Of a stretch of 64,000 nucleotides of DNA, positions 19,120-26,346 are shown one piece after another; within the stretch, counting starts at the first letter, position 1; the number at the start of each line of letters is the position of its first letter. Under the pieces are notes generated by a model. It saw only the letters and a list, made by a program, of their open reading frames with translations, was not told the DNA's origin and did not search any database. The position numbers were made by a program, and so were the translations under genes. The stretch lies in the NCBI GenBank assembly GCA_934162125.1, contig CAKPHU010000006.1, positions 59,870 to 123,869 on the forward strand, in the 5' to 3' direction. Origin of the DNA: an uncultured Bacilli bacterium. Lineage in GTDB: Bacteria > Bacillota_I > Bacilli_A > RF39 > UBA660.

Positions 19120-19872
19120 ATGTTTCACAAGAAAAAAGAAACAATTGATATAATTGATGAAGATAATGAAGGAAAGAAAAAAAAGAAAAAGAAATCTCCT
19201 AGAGCTAAAAAAAGTCTAGAAAAAAGAATTGCTATCAAACTATCTCTATGTATAGTTTATTTAATTGCCATAACTATTTTAGCAGTTTGTGCTTATCGTA
19301 TTTATGAAGATAAAGTAAAAGTAGTACCATGGGAAGAAGTAACAACTTCTGATGAATATTCATATATAGTAGTTTCTAAGATGAGTGAAAAGTTTGCTTA
19401 TTATTCTACGAATAAAAAATCTATTCACTTTGTAATTGAAAAAGAAAAGACAGGTCAATGGCATGCTTATTTAATTGCTATTGAAGATAGTGACTATTCT
19501 AAATTTAAAGATATTATTGACTACACTTATGATCGAACTGATAAACTACCTGAACCAAAGAAAGTGTTTGGGTATCCAGTTTTAATAAATGATGAATTAA
19601 AACAACTAGCACTAGATAATATTAATAATTTTTTACCTGCTGATAATGAAGTAGAAATAACGGCTGATAACTTTGAATCTTACCTAACAAATAGTTATTT
19701 AGATACGACTCTAGCTAAAGAGGATAATTTTAATATTCCATTATTCGCAATATTAATGACTTTAGTTATTGTTATTGTTTTATTTATAATTACTATCTGT
19801 GATCGTGATCATATTGCTGATGATTTAGATGATATATTAATCGAAATAAGAAAAAAATATTTGAAAAAGTAA
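19120..19872 (+). CDS. Hypothetical two-span membrane protein
   Basis: The 250-aa protein is not recognised. It has a very basic cytoplasmic N-terminus, a membrane span (CIVYLIAITILAVCAY, about residues 45-62), an extracytoplasmic domain of about 140 residues, a second span (LFAILMTLVIVIVLFIITI) and a short acidic tail. ATG 19120 is chosen, with GAGAAGG about 10 bases ahead; GTG 19111 is an in-frame alternative. It lies between a membrane protein and a FemX-like ligase in one transcription unit, which hints at envelope work only. Confidence 0.6.
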   Translation: MFHKKKETIDIIDEDNEGKKKKKKKSPRAKKSLEKRIAIKLSLCIVYLIAITILAVCAYRIYEDKVKVVPWEEVTTSDEYSYIVVSKMSEKFAYYSTNKKSIHFVIEKEKTGQWHAYLIAIEDSDYSKFKDIIDYTYDRTDKLPEPKKVFGYPVLINDELKQLALDNINNFLPADNEVEITADNFESYLTNSYLDTTLAKEDNFNIPLFAILMTLVIVIVLFIITICDRDHIADDLDDILIEIRKKYLKK

Positions 19873-19885
19873 AGAAGGCTAAACT

Positions 19886-21124
19886 ATGGAATTTGTAGAA
19901 CTAACAGAAAAAGAATATCGTAAATTTTGGGAAAATCATCCTCTAAAAACTTTTTTATCAGCGCCAGAAATATCTAAACTTAGAGAAAAGTCTCATTGGC
20001 AAACTTATTTTGTTGGTGTCAAAGAAAATAAAAATGTTTTAGCGGCTACAATGTTATTTTCTCATGCCCGTCATTTTTCTAAGAATGAGTTTTATTCTCC
20101 AAGAGGCTTCTTAATTGATTTTAAAAATAAAGAGTTATTAAATTTCTTTGTAACAAACTTACGTAAATTCTTAAAAGAACATCATGCTTATGTTTTAAGA
20201 ATAGATCCATATGTTATTTATAAAGAAAGAGATATTGACGGTAATATCGTTGAAGATGGTGTTGATAACACTGAAGTCATCAATAATTTAAAAAGCCTAG
20301 GTTTTAAAAAAGTCCCAGATAAAAATCTTGAACAAGTAGGTTGGATGTTCTCTCTAGATCTAGAAAATAAAACTGAAGAAGAAATTTTAAAAGAGATGAA
20401 ACAAAATACTCGTAACATTATTCGTAAAACTGAAAAGTTTGGCATTGATATTAAAGAACTTTCTTACGACGAATTAGATAGATTTCATCAAATACTAGAA
20501 GAGACTGGCGCAAGAAAACATTTCAATGTAAGAGACGTTTCTTACTACCAGGAAATGTACAAACTATTTCATGACAAAGGCGAAGTAAAATATTTTGTCA
20601 CTGAATTAAATTTAAAAAAGTATCTTAAAAAATTAGAAGACGAGATTTCTGAGAAAAATGAAAAAATTGCTAAACTTAGTTCTTCTAAATGTAATGACAA
20701 ATTAAGAAAGAATTTAGAAGAAGATATTGCTAACTTAAATAAAAGAAAAGAAGAAGGGGAGAATATTCACAAAGAAGCTGGTAAAGATATCATTACTTTA
20801 TCAGGTTCCATGTTTATCTTAATCAAACCTGAAATAATTTATTTATCTAGTGGTAATTATGAAGAATATTTAAAATTCAACTCTCAATATCTAATCCAAT
20901 GGGAACTAATTAAATATGGTATTGCTAATGGTTTTAAGAAACATAACTTTTATGGCATTCCAGCTAATATTAATACTCATCCTAAAGATTATGGTATTTA
21001 TCAATTTAAACGTGGCTTTAATGGTTATGTTGAAGAATTAATTGGTGAATATGAATTGCCAGTTGATCCTACATATTATTTATTCAAACTAATTCATAAA
21101 ATAAAAGGAGTAAAGAAAAAATGA
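19886..21124 (+). CDS. FemAB/FemX-family peptidoglycan bridge aminoacyltransferase
   Basis: A 412-aa protein of the usual Fem length with two GNAT-like halves. A Lys/Glu-rich coiled-coil arm (about 245-300) is inserted in the second half, as in FemA/FemX. Conserved pieces include YSPRGFLIDF, MKQNTRNIIRKTEKFGI, and near the end KKHNFYGIPANINTHPKDYGIYQFKRGFNG. The family uses aminoacyl-tRNA to add amino acids to the lipid II stem peptide, building cross-bridges at the membrane. Which amino acid is added cannot be predicted. ATGA overlap with the next gene. Confidence 0.88.
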   Translation: MEFVELTEKEYRKFWENHPLKTFLSAPEISKLREKSHWQTYFVGVKENKNVLAATMLFSHARHFSKNEFYSPRGFLIDFKNKELLNFFVTNLRKFLKEHHAYVLRIDPYVIYKERDIDGNIVEDGVDNTEVINNLKSLGFKKVPDKNLEQVGWMFSLDLENKTEEEILKEMKQNTRNIIRKTEKFGIDIKELSYDELDRFHQILEETGARKHFNVRDVSYYQEMYKLFHDKGEVKYFVTELNLKKYLKKLEDEISEKNEKIAKLSSSKCNDKLRKNLEEDIANLNKRKEEGENIHKEAGKDIITLSGSMFILIKPEIIYLSSGNYEEYLKFNSQYLIQWELIKYGIANGFKKHNFYGIPANINTHPKDYGIYQFKRGFNGYVEELIGEYELPVDPTYYLFKLIHKIKGVKKK

Positions 21125-21369
21125 AGTACACATATAACACAAAAGGAACTTGTTCTACTAAAATAGATTATGAAATAGAAGATAACAAAATTCATAATGT
21201 TACTTTTACTAATGGTTGTAATGGTAATTTAAAAGCTATATCTAGATTAGTTGAAGGAGAAGATGTTGACAAAGTAATTGATCGTCTAAAAGGTGTAACT
21301 TGTGGTTTTAGAGAAACATCATGTGGTGATCAATTTGCTAGAGCTTTAGAAGAGTCAAAAAACAAATAA
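21121..21369 (+). CDS. TSCPD domain protein (TIGR03905-like)
   Basis: The small 82-aa protein is nearly all TSCPD domain, with conserved Cys at GTCSTKI, GCNGN, VTCGFRETSCGDQ. This domain occurs at the C-terminus of some vitamin B12-dependent ribonucleotide reductases, and stand-alone versions are common in Firmicutes with no established role. A metal site made by the Cys residues is plausible. It begins inside the last codons of the Fem gene (ATGA), so translation is coupled. Confidence 0.8.
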   Translation: MKYTYNTKGTCSTKIDYEIEDNKIHNVTFTNGCNGNLKAISRLVEGEDVDKVIDRLKGVTCGFRETSCGDQFARALEESKNK

Positions 21370-21381
21370 AAGGGGAAAACT

Positions 21382-21990
21382 ATGATTAGTAAAATTATTA
21401 TAATAATAACGGCACTTATAATTATTTATAGCTACATACGTTTAGCTATAATGTATTTATCATTTAAAAAGAAAGAACTACCAACAAGTGCCTATGAAAG
21501 AGTAATTGCTTTAACTAAAGAAAACAATGGCATTCACTTAGTAGAAACAAAGAGTACTTTTAATAGTTATAACATCAGAAGAAAAGTAATTAAACTAAAT
21601 TCTAGTACCTATAATTCTAAAGAAAATTTCCCTAATTTGATTGCTACTATATTTTCTAGTTATTCGCTAATCAATAATAACTTTCTAAATATCTTATCAA
21701 AGTTCAATTTTTCTTTAAGATATTTAACCATCATTCCACTTTTATCCATCATAGTCTCTTCAATAGTTACAACTCCAGCAGATGCTAAAATAGCTCTAAT
21801 AATTTTAATAATATTTTTAATTTATTTATACTACTTATATGACTTGAATTATCAAGCTATCAGTAATTTAAAAGAAAAACCAGAAGAATTAATTAATGAC
21901 CTTAATAACTATATTATGTGTAGTAAATTATTTTTCTTTGCTATTCTTCTAGAAACTTTAGCAGTCTCTCTAATTCTTTTAGGTTTCTAA
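21382..21990 (+). CDS. YugP-like membrane protein lacking the zinc protease motif
   Basis: A 202-aa protein with an N-terminal span, a central soluble part and two C-terminal hydrophobic regions, the layout of YugP (zinc metallopeptidase family 2). The stretch FNSYNIRRKVIKLNSSTYNS matches the strand that in YugP precedes the HExGH helix (Y-x-P-R-R-x-V-x-L-S). Here the next segment reads FPNLIATIFSSYSLI, with no His or Glu, so the metal site is gone. If the homology holds, this is a non-catalytic relative. Strong ribosome site AAAAGGGG. Last gene of its operon, followed by a terminator. Confidence 0.5.
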   Translation: MISKIIIIITALIIIYSYIRLAIMYLSFKKKELPTSAYERVIALTKENNGIHLVETKSTFNSYNIRRKVIKLNSSTYNSKENFPNLIATIFSSYSLINNNFLNILSKFNFSLRYLTIIPLLSIIVSSIVTTPADAKIALIILIIFLIYLYYLYDLNYQAISNLKEKPEELINDLNNYIMCSKLFFFAILLETLAVSLILLGF

Positions 21991-22017
21991 AAAATAATAT
22001 AAATCATAAATCTGTTC

Positions 22018-22049
22018 AAACTATTAATAATCAAATTAATAGTTTTTTT
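22018..22049 (+). terminator. Intrinsic terminator after 21990
   Basis: A 10-bp stem, AAACTATTAA (22018-22027) with TTAATAGTTT (22036-22045), with an 8-base loop and a T-run to 22049. Confidence 0.85.
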
Positions 22050-22053
22050 CATA

Positions 22054-22106
22054 TTGACTTTACTCACTAAATATTATATTATGAACGTATGAACATTTAA
22101 TCATAT
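22054..22106 (+). promoter_or_regulatory. Promoter and probable ArsR/SmtB operator of the metal-export genes
   Basis: TTGACT (22054-22059), 17 bases, then TATTAT (22077-22082). Overlapping and following the -10 are two ATGAAC direct repeats (22081-22086, 22089-22094) and the inverted repeat TATGA/TCATA (22088-22092 and 22101-22105). ATGAAC half-sites are typical of SmtB/CzrA-type operators, so autorepression of the downstream pair is likely. Confidence 0.7.
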
Positions 22107-22122
22107 GAAATGAGGAAAAATT

Positions 22123-22422
22123 ATGAAATTACATAGTAATGAATTATTATATGGACTTAGTGAGTTTTATAAAATATTTGGTGACCAAACTCGTCTTAAA
22201 ATTTTAGATGCTCTCACTAATAAACCTTTATGCGTAAATGAGATCAGTGAATTATTAGATATGAATCAATCTGCTATCTCACATCAATTAAAAAACTTAC
22301 GTGCGTCAAACTTAGTTCGTACTGAAAAAGTAGGCAAAAATGTCTACTATAGTATCAGTGACGATCATATCAAAGTTATTTTAAATTATGGAATAGAACA
22401 TATTATGGAGGTAATGCAATGA
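22123..22422 (+). CDS. ArsR/SmtB-family metal-responsive repressor with alpha-5 zinc site
   Basis: A 99-aa winged-helix repressor. The DNA-reading helix lies in VNEISELLDMNQSAISHQLKNLR. The C-terminal helix has D80, H82, H93 and E96, which is exactly the D-x-H-x10-H-x2-E alpha-5 site of SmtB, used for Zn(II) or Co(II). A lone Cys37 is not enough for the alpha-3N Cd/Pb site. Metal binding would release the operator just upstream and switch on the P1B ATPase, whose start codon overlaps this stop (ATGA). Zinc sensing is inferred from ligand pattern and context. Confidence 0.88.
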   Translation: MKLHSNELLYGLSEFYKIFGDQTRLKILDALTNKPLCVNEISELLDMNQSAISHQLKNLRASNLVRTEKVGKNVYYSISDDHIKVILNYGIEHIMEVMQ

Positions 22423-24239
22423 AAAAATATTTAAATGAAGATATGTTTAGAATTATTATAAGTATTATTCTATTTCTTATATCTTTAATTGTACCTAATC
22501 CTTTTAAATTAATTATTTTAATAGTATCTTATATAATTATAAGTATTGAAGTTTATGAAGAAGCTTTAGAAAATTTAAAAAAGAAAGAGTTCTTTGATGA
22601 AACAACTCTCATGATAGTCGCAACAATAGGTGCCTTCATAATTGGAAACTACACAGAAGCTGTTATTGTTATGCTTTTATATGAAATAGGAGAGTACTTA
22701 TCAGATTTAGCTGTTTCTAATAGTAAAAAGTCAATTACTAAATTAATGGATCTACGTAGTGATGAAATAAGTATCGTTGGTAAAGATAATGAAATAGAAA
22801 AGAAATCTATTAAAAAGGCTGTCCTTGGTGATATCTTTGTTGTCCTACCAGGAGAAAGAATTCCCCTAGATGGTATTGTTGTGGAAGGAACATCTAGTGT
22901 TGATACTTCTAGTCTTACAGGAGAAAGTCTTCCTCGTGTCTTCAAAGAAAATGAAGAAGTTCTAAGTGGTTATATTAATCGTGATTCTATTTTAAAAATT
23001 AAAGCCACAACTACTTATAAAACTTCAACCGCAACTAGAATTATTGAATTAATTGAAAATTCTAACAGTAAGAAAACTGATACAGAAAAATTTATTCATA
23101 GATTTGCCAAGATATATACTCCAATTATTATGTTACTTGCACTTCTAATAATTATTATTTTCCCACTATGTGGCTATGAACTAAAGACAAGCGTTTATAA
23201 ATCTCTAGTCTTCTTAGTAACAGCATGTCCTTGTGCTTTAGTTATTTCTGTACCTTTAGGTTACTTTTGTGGTATTGGTGCTGCTAGTCGTGAAAAAATC
23301 ATTATTAAAGGTAGTAAAGAACTAGAAAAGTTAAATAATATTTCTTATCTTGCTTTAGATAAAACAGGAACTATTACTGAAGGAAGTTTTGAAATAACAA
23401 ATATCGTTCACGAAACTTTAAATGAAGATGAGTTCTTATCAATAATTGCTTCAGCTGAAGAAAAGTCTCTTCATCCTATTGGAAAATTAATTAAAGAATA
23501 TGATTTTGAATATGACAAGAAAGATGTCAAGAACTATAAAGAAGAAGCTGGTAAAGGAATAAGTTGTACAATTGATAAACAAAAAGTCTTAGTCGGAAAT
23601 GCTAAACTTCTAACAGACTATAAGGTTAACTTTACACCAGTTGACACAACTGAAACTATAATTTATTTAGCTCTAAATAATAAATATGAAGGATATATAA
23701 CAATATCTGATAAAATTAAAGAGTCCAGCAAATCATTAGCTGAAATGAAAAATTATTTTAAAGACATTGTAATTGTCTCTGGTGATAATCTTTCTAACGT
23801 AGAAGATATTGCTAAGAAATTAGATATTGAAACATATCATGGTAACTTATTACCATTAGATAAAGTCGAAGTAATTAAAGATTTACAAAAAACAGGTAAA
23901 GTAATGTTTGTTGGTGATGGTATCAATGATGCTATCGTTATAAATGAATCAGACTTAGGTGTTTCAATGGGGAATATTGGTAGTGATGCTGCAATAGAAG
24001 CTAGTGATATGATTATTATGAATGATGACTTATCACGTGTTAAAGTAGCTCTTGACATTGCTAAAGCTACTAGACGTAAAGTAATTGAAAATATTACATT
24101 TGCTCTAATTGTCAAGTTTACAGTCTTAGTACTTGGACTTCTAGGTATCAGTACTATCTGGATGGCTGTATTCGCCGATGTTGGTGTTACTTTCCTAGCT
24201 ATTCTTAATGTCTTAACAATCATGTGGAAAAAATACTAA
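22419..24239 (+). CDS. P1B-type Zn/Cd/Co-exporting ATPase
   Basis: A 606-aa heavy-metal pump without an N-terminal metal-binding HMA domain. It shows the actuator TGES, the transmembrane CPC motif (about residue 270), the phosphorylation loop DKTGTIT (D314), the SLHP motif, and a final-span FADVGVTFLAILN with the Asp typical of Zn/Cd pumps. One oddity is the hinge, which reads GDGINDAIVINE instead of the usual GDGINDAP. It is translated with the ArsR repressor as one unit. Zinc or cadmium efflux across the plasma membrane is the likely job. Confidence 0.9.
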   Translation: MKKYLNEDMFRIIISIILFLISLIVPNPFKLIILIVSYIIISIEVYEEALENLKKKEFFDETTLMIVATIGAFIIGNYTEAVIVMLLYEIGEYLSDLAVSNSKKSITKLMDLRSDEISIVGKDNEIEKKSIKKAVLGDIFVVLPGERIPLDGIVVEGTSSVDTSSLTGESLPRVFKENEEVLSGYINRDSILKIKATTTYKTSTATRIIELIENSNSKKTDTEKFIHRFAKIYTPIIMLLALLIIIIFPLCGYELKTSVYKSLVFLVTACPCALVISVPLGYFCGIGAASREKIIIKGSKELEKLNNISYLALDKTGTITEGSFEITNIVHETLNEDEFLSIIASAEEKSLHPIGKLIKEYDFEYDKKDVKNYKEEAGKGISCTIDKQKVLVGNAKLLTDYKVNFTPVDTTETIIYLALNNKYEGYITISDKIKESSKSLAEMKNYFKDIVIVSGDNLSNVEDIAKKLDIETYHGNLLPLDKVEVIKDLQKTGKVMFVGDGINDAIVINESDLGVSMGNIGSDAAIEASDMIIMNDDLSRVKVALDIAKATRRKVIENITFALIVKFTVLVLGLLGISTIWMAVFADVGVTFLAILNVLTIMWKKY

Positions 24240-24252
24240 AGAGGTGTTAAAA

Positions 24253-25134
24253 ATGGAACTAGTAAAACTAGGTGAAAAAACTTATTGTATAAAAAATAGA
24301 ACTAATATTGGTATTTATCTTGAAGATGACAATAATATCTGGTTAATTGATACAGGAAATGATGATGATACTGCCAAAGCAATTTTAAAAATTGCTGAAG
24401 AAAATTCATGGCATATTAAAGGTATTATTAATACTCATTCCCATTCCGATCATTGTGGTGGCAATAACTTAATTGAGAAAAGAACTAATTGCTTAGTTCT
24501 AGCTAGTCCTATTGAAGAATATTTCATTAGAAATAATGACTTAGAAGGTCCCTTCCTTTATGGAGCTAAACCATTTGAGAATATTATAAGTAAGAATGTC
24601 AAAGCTAAAAACTCTCACAATGTAAAACTTGTGACAGACTTCTTACCAGCAGGTCTAGAAATAATTTATCTACCTGGACACTGTTATAATATGATTGGAA
24701 TTAAAACATCTGATGATGTTTATTTTCTAGGAGATGGCTTAATCAGTAGTGAAATAATTAATAAGTATCATGTCTTCTATATCTATGACGTTGCTTCCTA
24801 TTTAGAAAGTCTAGATAAAATAGAAAACCTAACCGGTAATTATTTTATTCCTTCTCATAGTGATATTCTAACTTCAACAAAAGCTCTAATTACTGAAAAT
24901 CGTAATAAGATGTTCGAAATAATTAATGCTATTTTAGACTACTTAAAAGAAAAACATGTTTTTGATGATATCGTTAAACATATCTTTGATCATTATAATC
25001 TCCGTATGAGTAATATTCAATATTACTTAGTAGGTGATTCAATCAAAGCTTATCTTGCTTACTTAATTAATAATGAATCTTTAGAAACAGTAATTGAAGA
25101 TAATTATTTCTATTTTCACACAATAAATAATTAA
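24253..25134 (+). CDS. MBL-fold metallo-hydrolase
   Basis: A 293-aa metallo-beta-lactamase fold protein. The metal-binding HSHSDH (after INT), a second His in YLPGHCYNMIG and the Asp of FLGDGLIS are all present, so a two-metal centre is expected. A final His (IPSHSD) completes the set. The C-terminal 80 residues look like the helical part found in RNA- or thioester-type MBL enzymes, but the substrate is not evident. ATG 24253 follows GAGGTG by 6 bases. It probably shares the metal-inducible transcript, since only 13 bases separate it from the ATPase gene. Confidence 0.82.
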   Translation: MELVKLGEKTYCIKNRTNIGIYLEDDNNIWLIDTGNDDDTAKAILKIAEENSWHIKGIINTHSHSDHCGGNNLIEKRTNCLVLASPIEEYFIRNNDLEGPFLYGAKPFENIISKNVKAKNSHNVKLVTDFLPAGLEIIYLPGHCYNMIGIKTSDDVYFLGDGLISSEIINKYHVFYIYDVASYLESLDKIENLTGNYFIPSHSDILTSTKALITENRNKMFEIINAILDYLKEKHVFDDIVKHIFDHYNLRMSNIQYYLVGDSIKAYLAYLINNESLETVIEDNYFYFHTINN

Positions 25135-25188
25135 AAAAAACCTCCTAACTATGATATAATAATCATATAATTAGAGGAGGTTTTTTGT
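25133..25188 (+). promoter_or_regulatory. Composite terminator hairpin, promoter in the loop and RBS in the 3' arm
   Basis: AAAAAACCTCCT (25135-25146) pairs perfectly with AGGAGGTTTTTT (25175-25186), giving a terminator for the MBL gene. The 28-base loop holds an extended -10 TGATATAAT (25152-25160). The AGGAGG of the 3' arm is also the ribosome site, 8 bases before ATG 25189. A transcript started in the loop lacks the 5' arm and has a free ribosome site, while read-through RNA would hide it. Confidence 0.75.
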
Positions 25189-26337
25189 ATGGAAAAAGAA
25201 ACTAAAAAGAAAAAAACAACTAAGAATGTAAAGAAAGAATCTAAAACTAAAGAAAAAGTAGTTGAAAAAGAAATAGAAGTTGAAGTTACAAAAGAAGAGA
25301 AAAGTTTTTTTGAAAAAAGCAAAGATATAATTGCTATTGCTTTAATCGCAATTCTTACAGCTGTAACTCTTATTTCTACTAATATAAAAAAGAATGAACC
25401 TACTGAGAAAATTAATTTTATTAATTATGGTACTATAACTGAAGTAAGTAATTTTAAAGATACTTTAATAAGTGACTATCAAACTTATGAAACTTTTATT
25501 AATTATTATGAAGTAGAATCTAAATTAACTAAAGCTGATTTTGAAAATCATAATTATCTAGTTCTAATGCCAGAACAAGATTATTGTAGTGGTGCTCTAG
25601 AAGGTATAAGTAGTGTTACAAGAGAAGGAGATACTCTTATCTTTGCTTTTGATATCAAAGCTTCTTGTGGACCATGTGCCCCAATATATAACCTATATTT
25701 ATATGAACTTGATAAAAATACTTTACCACCAACTTATAAAGTTAATTATGAATATAATCAAGTAAATACTTTAAACTGTGATGAGAATATAGCTTATAAA
25801 CCATTAATCTATTTATATCCTGAAACTACAAGTACTGTAACAGTAGAACTAGGACATAAAGAAAAATTAACTACAACTTATCCAGAATATAACAATTTAT
25901 GGAAAGTAGTTGCTTCTCCTAATGGAACACTTAAATATAATAATCGTACTTATTATGGTTTGTATTGGGAAGGTCTAAATACCACAACTACTATGCATGA
26001 TGAAGGCTTTATTGTAGCTGGTAGTGATACAGCTTCCTTCCTAGAAGAAAAGCTTGCTATCCTAGGTTTAACCGACAAAGAAGCTAATGAATTTATCATC
26101 TACTGGTTACCAAAGATGGAACATAATAAATATAACTACATTTATTTTGAAACTGCATCTGAAATTGAAGACAATATGCCATTAAAAGTAACTCCAACTC
26201 CAGATAGTATTATTCGTGTTATGATGGATACAAAACCTCTAGATGAAAAAATTACCATCTCAGAACAACAACTTACATCACCAACTAGAACTGGTTTTAC
26301 AGTTGTAGAATGGGGTGGAACTATTATAAATAATTAG
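25189..26337 (+). CDS. Membrane-anchored protein with C-terminal YLYPE-type domain
   Basis: The 382-aa protein has a Lys/Glu-rich cytoplasmic start of about 45 residues, one membrane span (IIAIALIAILTAVTLIST), and an extracytoplasmic part. The first half of that part has Cys residues near DYCSGAL, ASCGPCAP and LNCDEN. From about residue 205 a conserved-looking domain begins with KPLIYLYPE, a motif I have seen in uncharacterised bacterial surface proteins, and ends near TGFTVVEWGG. No enzyme motif is recognisable. Its expression may depend on the hairpin described upstream. It lies 9 bases ahead of the ABC exporter and is probably co-transcribed with it. Confidence 0.6.
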   Translation: MEKETKKKKTTKNVKKESKTKEKVVEKEIEVEVTKEEKSFFEKSKDIIAIALIAILTAVTLISTNIKKNEPTEKINFINYGTITEVSNFKDTLISDYQTYETFINYYEVESKLTKADFENHNYLVLMPEQDYCSGALEGISSVTREGDTLIFAFDIKASCGPCAPIYNLYLYELDKNTLPPTYKVNYEYNQVNTLNCDENIAYKPLIYLYPETTSTVTVELGHKEKLTTTYPEYNNLWKVVASPNGTLKYNNRTYYGLYWEGLNTTTTMHDEGFIVAGSDTASFLEEKLAILGLTDKEANEFIIYWLPKMEHNKYNYIYFETASEIEDNMPLKVTPTPDSIIRVMMDTKPLDEKITISEQQLTSPTRTGFTVVEWGGTIINN

Positions 26338-26346
26338 GAGGTATAC

